From assembly GCF_028606985.1 (NCBI RefSeq), contig NZ_CP117416.1, forward strand, positions 4,527,001-4,591,000: a DNA stretch of 64,000 nt, read 5' to 3'. Below, in pieces: positions 63,109 through 64,000 of the stretch (positions within the stretch are counted from its first letter, which is position 1; each line of letters begins with the position of its first letter). The notes below the pieces were generated by a model. The model made no database searches, had not been told where the DNA came from, and saw only the letters and a list, made by a program, of their open reading frames with translations. The DNA is from Paenibacillus kyungheensis (GTDB lineage: Bacteria; Bacillota; Bacilli; Paenibacillales; Paenibacillaceae). A program made the position numbers and the translations under genes.

Positions 63109-64000
63109 TTATAGTCCAGCTTGAGTTTTTAATAATTCTGCTTTGTCGGTTTGTTCCCAAGGCAATTCAACATCTGTACGACCGAAATGTCCGTATGCAG
63201 CTGTTTGACGATACAAAGGACGACGAAGATCAAGCATGCGAATAATACCAGTAGGACGCAAGTCAAAATTGTTACGAACCAATTCTACCATTTTTTCTTC
63301 GCTTACTTTACCTGTTCCATAGGTATCTACACTGATCGATACAGGGTTAGCTACACCAATAGCATAAGCCAATTGGATTTCGCATTTATCTGCTAATCCA
63401 GCAGCAACTAGGTTTTTAGCTACATAACGAGCAGCATAAGCAGCAGAACGGTCTACTTTAGTTGGATCTTTTCCTGAGAATGCACCGCCACCATGACGTG
63501 CATAGCCGCCATATGTATCTACGATGATTTTACGTCCAGTTAATCCAGCATCACCTTGAGGTCCACCAATAACGAAGCGACCTGTTGGGTTAATAAAGTA
63601 TTTAGTATCCGCATCAAGCAACTCAGCAGGAACAACCGGAAGAATAACATGTTCACGGATATCTGCTTGGATTTGCTCCAATGTTGTTTCTTCAGCATGT
63701 TGAGTTGATACAACGATTGCATCAATACGAACAGGCTTACCATCTTCATATTCTACTGTTACTTGTGTTTTACCATCAGGACGCAAGTAATTAAGCGTAC
63801 CATCTTTACGTACTTCAGCCAAACGGCGTGCAATACGGTGAGACAATGCGATAGGCAAAGGCATCAATTCTGGTGTTTCGTTAGTAGCAAACCCGAACAT
63901 CAAACCTTGGTCACCTGCACCAATATTTTCTGTTTCTTTCTCCATTAATGCTGTATCACGAGTTTCTAAAGCAGAGTTAACGCCTTGAGCAATATCAGCA
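63109..64000 (-). CDS. metK: S-adenosylmethionine synthetase (N-terminus cut by window edge)
   Basis: Makes SAM from ATP and methionine. The 297 visible residues begin [12 protein letters not shown]. MetK signatures [12 protein letters not shown] and [19 protein letters not shown] are intact, and the C-terminus [14 protein letters not shown] is complete. The first about 100 residues lie outside the window. Confidence 0.97.
   Translation of the reverse strand, partial: ADIAQGVNSALETRDTALMEKETENIGAGDQGLMFGFATNETPELMPLPIALSHRIARRLAEVRKDGTLNYLRPDGKTQVTVEYEDGKPVRIDAIVVSTQHAEETTLEQIQADIREHVILPVVPAELLDADTKYFINPTGRFVIGGPQGDAGLTGRKIIVDTYGGYARHGGGAFSGKDPTKVDRSAAYAARYVAKNLVAAGLADKCEIQLAYAIGVANPVSISVDTYGTGKVSEEKMVELVRNNFDLRPTGIIRMLDLRRPLYRQTAAYGHFGRTDVELPWEQTDKAELLKTQAGL

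Overview
The window looks like chromosomal DNA of a Paenibacillus-type bacterium (Bacillota, Paenibacillaceae). This rests on gene order, protein sequence style, AGGAGG ribosome binding sites, SigD-type flagellar promoters and an RF2 gene with a programmed frameshift. Nearly every gene lies on the minus strand; only a pentapeptide-repeat gene and a 56-aa membrane ORF are on plus. Both ends are cut inside genes: ftsE on the left, metK on the right.

Read in the direction of transcription (right to left), the backbone follows the Bacillus subtilis order degS-degU-comFA-comFC-yvyF-flgM-flgN-flgK-flgL-fliW-csrA-hag-flaG-fliD-fliS-fliT-hpf-secA-prfB-yitT-ftsE, as I know it. Three blocks expand it. 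(1) The hag position holds five tandem flagellin genes (45272-50077), each with its own promoter, a leader with a CsrA-type hairpin, and a terminator. (2) Between fliT and csp/hpf sits an 11-gene, 15-kb cassette (27406-42357). It encodes a Maf-type flagellin glycosyltransferase, a complete set of enzymes for a CMP-legionaminic-acid-type nonulosonic acid, and a 2-aminoethylphosphonate (AEP) pathway: PEP mutase fused to a nucleotidyltransferase, phosphonopyruvate decarboxylase, and a cytidylyltransferase-AEP transaminase fusion. It also has a methyltransferase and a cytosolic TPR plus alkaline-phosphatase-superfamily protein with an apparent threonine nucleophile. (3) Between yitT and ftsE lie arginine biosynthesis (argC-J-B, a 0.6-kb gap, argD-F-G-H), a pentapeptide-repeat protein, a galacturonate catabolism regulon (uxaC, hexuronide symporter, LacI regulator, uxaB, uxaA) and a drug-efflux MFS gene.

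The most interesting proposal is that block 2 makes a phosphonate-decorated legionaminic-type glycan placed on the five flagellins. Maf would transfer the nonulosonic acid, CMP-AEP would be the activated phosphonate, and the Thr-nucleophile protein or a nucleotidyltransferase domain would attach it, all in the cytosol before export. Pathway membership is clear from the sequences; the link between phosphonate and flagellin glycan is inferred from co-transcription and location.

Regulatory sequence is readable in several places. There are SigD promoters before flgM, flaG-fliD and the first flagellin, with related -10 boxes before the other four. Five identical CsrA-type hairpins lie exactly 29 nt upstream of the flagellin start codons, near fliW-csrA. 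An ARG box abuts the argC promoter. Two LacI-type operators sit at the uxa promoters. A perfect Crp/Fnr box precedes the hexuronide symporter, and a TetR-type palindrome lies just past the efflux promoter -10.
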